Shown here piece after piece: positions 60,971 to 64,000 of a stretch of 64,000 nucleotides of DNA. Where the stretch lies: NCBI RefSeq assembly GCF_032921865.1, contig NZ_CP136684.1:1957001-2021000 (forward strand). The letters run 5' to 3'. Made by a program: the position numbers and the translations under genes. The notes beneath the pieces were generated by a model, which searched no databases, had not been told where the DNA came from, and was given only the letters and a program-made list of their open reading frames with translations. Source of the stretch: Thalassospira lucentensis. GTDB taxonomy: Bacteria > Pseudomonadota > Alphaproteobacteria > Rhodospirillales > Thalassospiraceae. The stretch's first letter is position 1. The number at the start of each line of letters is the position of its first letter.

Positions 60971-63070
60971 ATGTTTCTCGACCGTATTCGCATTGGCTAT
61001 CGCATTTTTGCGGGCTTTCTTGTGCTTGTCGTCATGCTGCTAGGGTTAAGCGCCCTGTCATCCTGGTATCTGCTGGGCTTTGGCGGGCATGCCGACCGTA
61101 TTGCAAAAAGCACCCAGCTTGTCGGGCTTGCAAACGAATATGCATTGAAGCTTGAACGTCTGTCGAACCAGGTTCTTCTGTTTGCGCAGACGGTTGACCC
61201 GATGGATCGCGAAGGTATTTCGACCATCCGTGAAAGTGCCGAAGCCAGCGGTGCGGCGCTGATCAATCAGCTTCGTGCCGAGGGTGACAGCGAAAAGGCC
61301 GACGCGCTTGAGAGCCTTAATGCGGAATATATCGCAACGCTTGAGCCGCTTGTCCTGCGGGCGGAAAACCTGACGGCGGCGTCCGATACCATGCTTCTTG
61401 GAGCCCATCAGCTTGGCAAATCGGCGGGCGAACTGGTTGATTTCATCACCAAACGCGATCCGGCACTTGCCGAAAAATATGCCGACAAGCTTGGTTCGGC
61501 GAACCTCAGTGCCATCGTCAACAGCCTGCAATATGCGATCCTGCGCACCCCGGAATCACTTGATGCGGCACGCACGGAAACCTCGACCCTGACCGACCTT
61601 CAGGAAGAAATCAAAAATTCGGTCGATGGGTTGAAACGCGCGGACAAGAAGCTGTTTTCCTATGCGGTGCGCGACAATGACCTGTTGAAGCAGGGGGCGA
61701 ACCAGCTTGAGGGGTCGATCGGTGGCTTCCGCCAATCAATGGATGATTTCAAGTCAGCCGTCCGCGAAGTGCAGGCGATCACCCAGAATATCCGCGAGGA
61801 AGCCGTGGCGGGCCAGAACATGCTGGTCGAGGCAGCACATGGTGAATCCGAAAACAAGGCGATCACCAATATGGTGGTGGCCGGGATCGGTGCGCTGATC
61901 GCGTTTGGTCTGGCGATTACGATTGCGCTTAGCATCCTGCGTCCGTTGCGCCGGGTGAATGGCGATATGACACGGTTAAGCGAAAACAACACCGATATCG
62001 ATCTGGTCGATTTCAATCGAGGTGATGAATTTGGTGCGATGTCGCGAACCGTGGCGATCTTCCGCGAAAATGCGCTTAAGATCGAACAGATGGCCGAGGA
62101 ACGCATTGCCCTTCAGCGCGAGGAAGAAGAAAAACGCCGCGCATCGCTGGGGGCGATGGCCGAAACCATTGAAGGCGAAACCGCAGGTCTTGTGCAATCC
62201 GTCACCCATCAGGTGACCCGGATGCGCGAAGCGGTGGGCGAGGTTGCCGCCGCTGCCGAACGTGTGACCGGCCAGACCGAAATGGCGACCAATGCGGCCG
62301 AACAAAGCCAGTCGCACGCCCATTCGATCAGCGAGGCGGCAACGCGGCTTTCCGATGCCATCGGGTCGATTGCTAACCGGGTTGACCGGCAGCGCGCCAT
62401 TGCCCAGAACGCGGTGGGATCGACCCAGCAATCCGCCGAGGCGGTCGATGACCTTCGCGAAGTGGCGACCAGCATTGAGCAGATTGTCGATCTGATCCGC
62501 GGGATTGCGGGGCAGACCAACCTTCTGGCGCTTAACGCGACCATCGAGGCGGCACGCGCGGGTGAAGCGGGCAAAGGCTTTGCCGTGGTCGCGGCCGAGG
62601 TCAAGAATCTTGCAGGTCAAACCGCGCAGGCAACCGAGCAGATCACAGCCCATGTCAGTGCGATGGGCAATGTGACGGATCGTTGTGTTCGGTCGATGGA
62701 AGATGTCGGTGTGACCGTGCGCGACATGATGTCGATTTCCGAAGAAGTGGCAGGTGATGTTGAACATCAGCGCCGCGAGACCGAGGAAATCAGCCTTGCG
62801 ATTGCATCGGCCAGTGATGCGGCGCTTCATGTCAGCAATGCCATCCACGAGGTATCGCGCGATATCGAGGTGACGCGGAAACTGAGCATCGATCTGACAC
62901 GTCGGGCGGACGAGGTTGATCGTAATGTGACCGAGCTTTCCGGGTCGCTTGACCGGGCGGTGGAATCCGCCGCGAGTGATGAAAGTCGTGCTGATGGGGA
63001 TGATGGCGAGATGGACGAGGCGTCCAATCTTGTTGATTTCCCGGCGCAATATATTCGCGGGGCTGCCTGA
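60971..63070 (+). CDS. Methyl-accepting chemotaxis protein
   Basis: 699 residues. A first membrane helix (about residues 11-35) is followed by a helical periplasmic sensor of about 260 residues, a second helix near 300-320 (VVAGIGALIAFGLAITIALSI), a HAMP domain, a coiled-coil methylation region and the MCP signalling hairpin tip GIAGQTNLLALNATIEAARAGE near residue 510. No CheR/CheB-docking pentapeptide is at the C-terminus. Its ligand is unknown; the helical sensor type differs from a Cache or PAS fold. Confidence 0.95.
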   Translation: MFLDRIRIGYRIFAGFLVLVVMLLGLSALSSWYLLGFGGHADRIAKSTQLVGLANEYALKLERLSNQVLLFAQTVDPMDREGISTIRESAEASGAALINQLRAEGDSEKADALESLNAEYIATLEPLVLRAENLTAASDTMLLGAHQLGKSAGELVDFITKRDPALAEKYADKLGSANLSAIVNSLQYAILRTPESLDAARTETSTLTDLQEEIKNSVDGLKRADKKLFSYAVRDNDLLKQGANQLEGSIGGFRQSMDDFKSAVREVQAITQNIREEAVAGQNMLVEAAHGESENKAITNMVVAGIGALIAFGLAITIALSILRPLRRVNGDMTRLSENNTDIDLVDFNRGDEFGAMSRTVAIFRENALKIEQMAEERIALQREEEEKRRASLGAMAETIEGETAGLVQSVTHQVTRMREAVGEVAAAAERVTGQTEMATNAAEQSQSHAHSISEAATRLSDAIGSIANRVDRQRAIAQNAVGSTQQSAEAVDDLREVATSIEQIVDLIRGIAGQTNLLALNATIEAARAGEAGKGFAVVAAEVKNLAGQTAQATEQITAHVSAMGNVTDRCVRSMEDVGVTVRDMMSISEEVAGDVEHQRRETEEISLAIASASDAALHVSNAIHEVSRDIEVTRKLSIDLTRRADEVDRNVTELSGSLDRAVESAASDESRADGDDGEMDEASNLVDFPAQYIRGAA

Positions 63071-63333
63071 TCCGGCTTTTTTTGCTGATTTTGGTCATTT
63101 AACCAGCCATAAGCCTGTGCAGCATTGCACGGGCTTTTGTGCTTCTGGGGCTGTGCGGGTGATCCGGATCGGCGGATTGAACCTATTACCTGATGAGTAC
63201 AAGTTGCGACATTTCTGATACAATTTTCCGGTCGCTGCCTTCGGGGAACTAACGTAAGGTCTATGATACTGACTTTAAGACATTTTCAGCGATGTCTTTG
63301 CATGATTCCAGAACACACGAGAACGGGCATTCG

Positions 63334-64000
63334 ATGTCACGCACAGGTAGGCTAGTCGTATTTCTGTTGGTTATTGCCGCGGTCGGTGGCGGCTGGTTTG
63401 CCTATGACAAAGGGATGTTGCCTTTTGTCGGGGCAGGAAGCGTTGCCGGGGGCGATGGCGCGAGCCGTTCGGGCAACCCGGCCCTGCCGGTGATTGCCGA
63501 ATATGCCAGCATCATGGAAGAAAAGACGGTTGTCGAGGCGGTCGGAACTGGTCGGTCGACACTGGGCGTTTCGATCTATCCGGCAGTTTCAGGCGAAGTC
63601 AGTGATGTTCTTTTTCATGCCGGTGAAACGGTTTCACGCGGGCAGGTTCTTTTGATCCTTGATTCCGATCGGGAACGGCTGGCGCGTGATCTGGCATCGG
63701 TGCAGGTCAAGGATGCAAGCCAGCTTCTGGACCGGTACGAGCAGGCCCGTCCGCTTGGCGCGGTATCGGCAAGCGAGGTGGATGCGGCACGCACCGCCCT
63801 TGCCGAGGCGCGCATTCGGCTGGATCAGGCCGAGGTTGACCTTGCGGACCGCACCATTCTGGCACCGTTCAATGGCACGGTTGGTATTCCGCAGGTGGAG
63901 CCGGGCGACCGTGTGGACAGTTCCACATTGATCGCGACACTTGATAATGTCGAAAGCGTTCTGGTCGATTTTGAAGTTTCCGAAACCCGGTTTGACAATG
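63334..64000 (+). CDS. RND efflux periplasmic adaptor subunit (truncated by the window end)
   Basis: The frame is open to the end of the window (222 codons seen). A signal-anchor helix (LVVFLLVIAAVGGGWFAYD) leads into the membrane-fusion protein body: the GVSIYPAVSGEVSDVLFHAGETVSRGQVLL lipoyl-like half, an alpha hairpin (about residues 110-165, with EVDAARTALAEARIRLDQAEVDL) and the second half LADRTILAPFNGTVG. It matches HlyD/AcrA-type adaptors of RND pumps. The pump gene is presumably just beyond. Confidence 0.88.
   Translation, partial: MSRTGRLVVFLLVIAAVGGGWFAYDKGMLPFVGAGSVAGGDGASRSGNPALPVIAEYASIMEEKTVVEAVGTGRSTLGVSIYPAVSGEVSDVLFHAGETVSRGQVLLILDSDRERLARDLASVQVKDASQLLDRYEQARPLGAVSASEVDAARTALAEARIRLDQAEVDLADRTILAPFNGTVGIPQVEPGDRVDSSTLIATLDNVESVLVDFEVSETRFDN

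Overview
The window looks like chromosomal DNA of an alphaproteobacterium, most likely a Rhodospirillales member close to Thalassospira. This is inferred from the mdh-sucCD-sucAB-lpd gene block, the atpHAGDC operon without the Fo genes, DUF484-xerC, ccmF-ccmI, a PuuA-like glutamine synthetase and the high-GC codon use. No rRNA, tRNA or CRISPR array was recognised. Most of the window is ordinary core metabolism. Two blocks are visibly AT-rich against the GC-rich background, and both carry defence or conflict genes.

Layout. 1-1.15 kb: end of an RluA-type pseudouridine synthase and an auxin-efflux-type permease. 1.17-3.0 kb: an AT-rich insert encoding a DarT/DarG toxin-antitoxin pair. 3.0-4.7 kb: mgsA, a candidate short transcript with an SOS-box-like site, a gene-poor GC-rich stretch and a pair of REP-like palindromes. 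4.75-13.75 kb: TCA-cycle block on the minus strand (mdh, sucC, sucD, sucA, sucB, lpd). 14.3-20.6 kb: zapE, a ZntB/CorA transporter, a large MscS channel, a Nudix hydrolase and nadC; nadA follows at 20.7-21.7 kb. 22-33.6 kb: a fused cytochrome c, small proteins, a PuuA-like ligase, a methyltransferase, a GST, xerC with DUF484, a transaldolase-family aldolase, priA, a solute-binding protein, a MazG-like protein and a small secreted protein. 34.0-38.9 kb: F1 ATP synthase operon. 39.2-43.3 kb: single-domain response regulator, ccmI and ccmF. 43.5-46.6 kb: CDF metal transporter, then a TPP riboswitch driving thiC. 46.7-47.4 kb: phoH. 47.8-53.5 kb: arsenic resistance island with two divergent arms. 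53.7-55.3 kb: prfC. 55.4-58.3 kb: AT-rich three-gene operon (REase-like protein, about 80-residue middle protein, DUF2326 ABC-type ATPase) resembling the predicted ABC three-component (ABC-3C) conflict systems. 58.4-64 kb: azlCD, an AraC regulator, a chemoreceptor and the start of an RND adaptor gene.

How the genes work together. The TCA block gives malate dehydrogenase, succinyl-CoA synthetase and the whole 2-oxoglutarate dehydrogenase complex from one strand. In the arsenic island one arm (arsR-arsC-acr3-gap-arsJ) couples arsenate reduction and arsenite efflux with the GAPDH/ArsJ route that exports arsenate as 1-arseno-3-phosphoglycerate. The divergent arm (second ArsR plus an ArsP-like permease) looks able to add organoarsenical efflux, and the same 20-bp motif lies in front of both its genes. 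The best candidate for a poorly characterised system is the three-gene operon at 55.4-58.3 kb. DarTG is the second accessory defence candidate.
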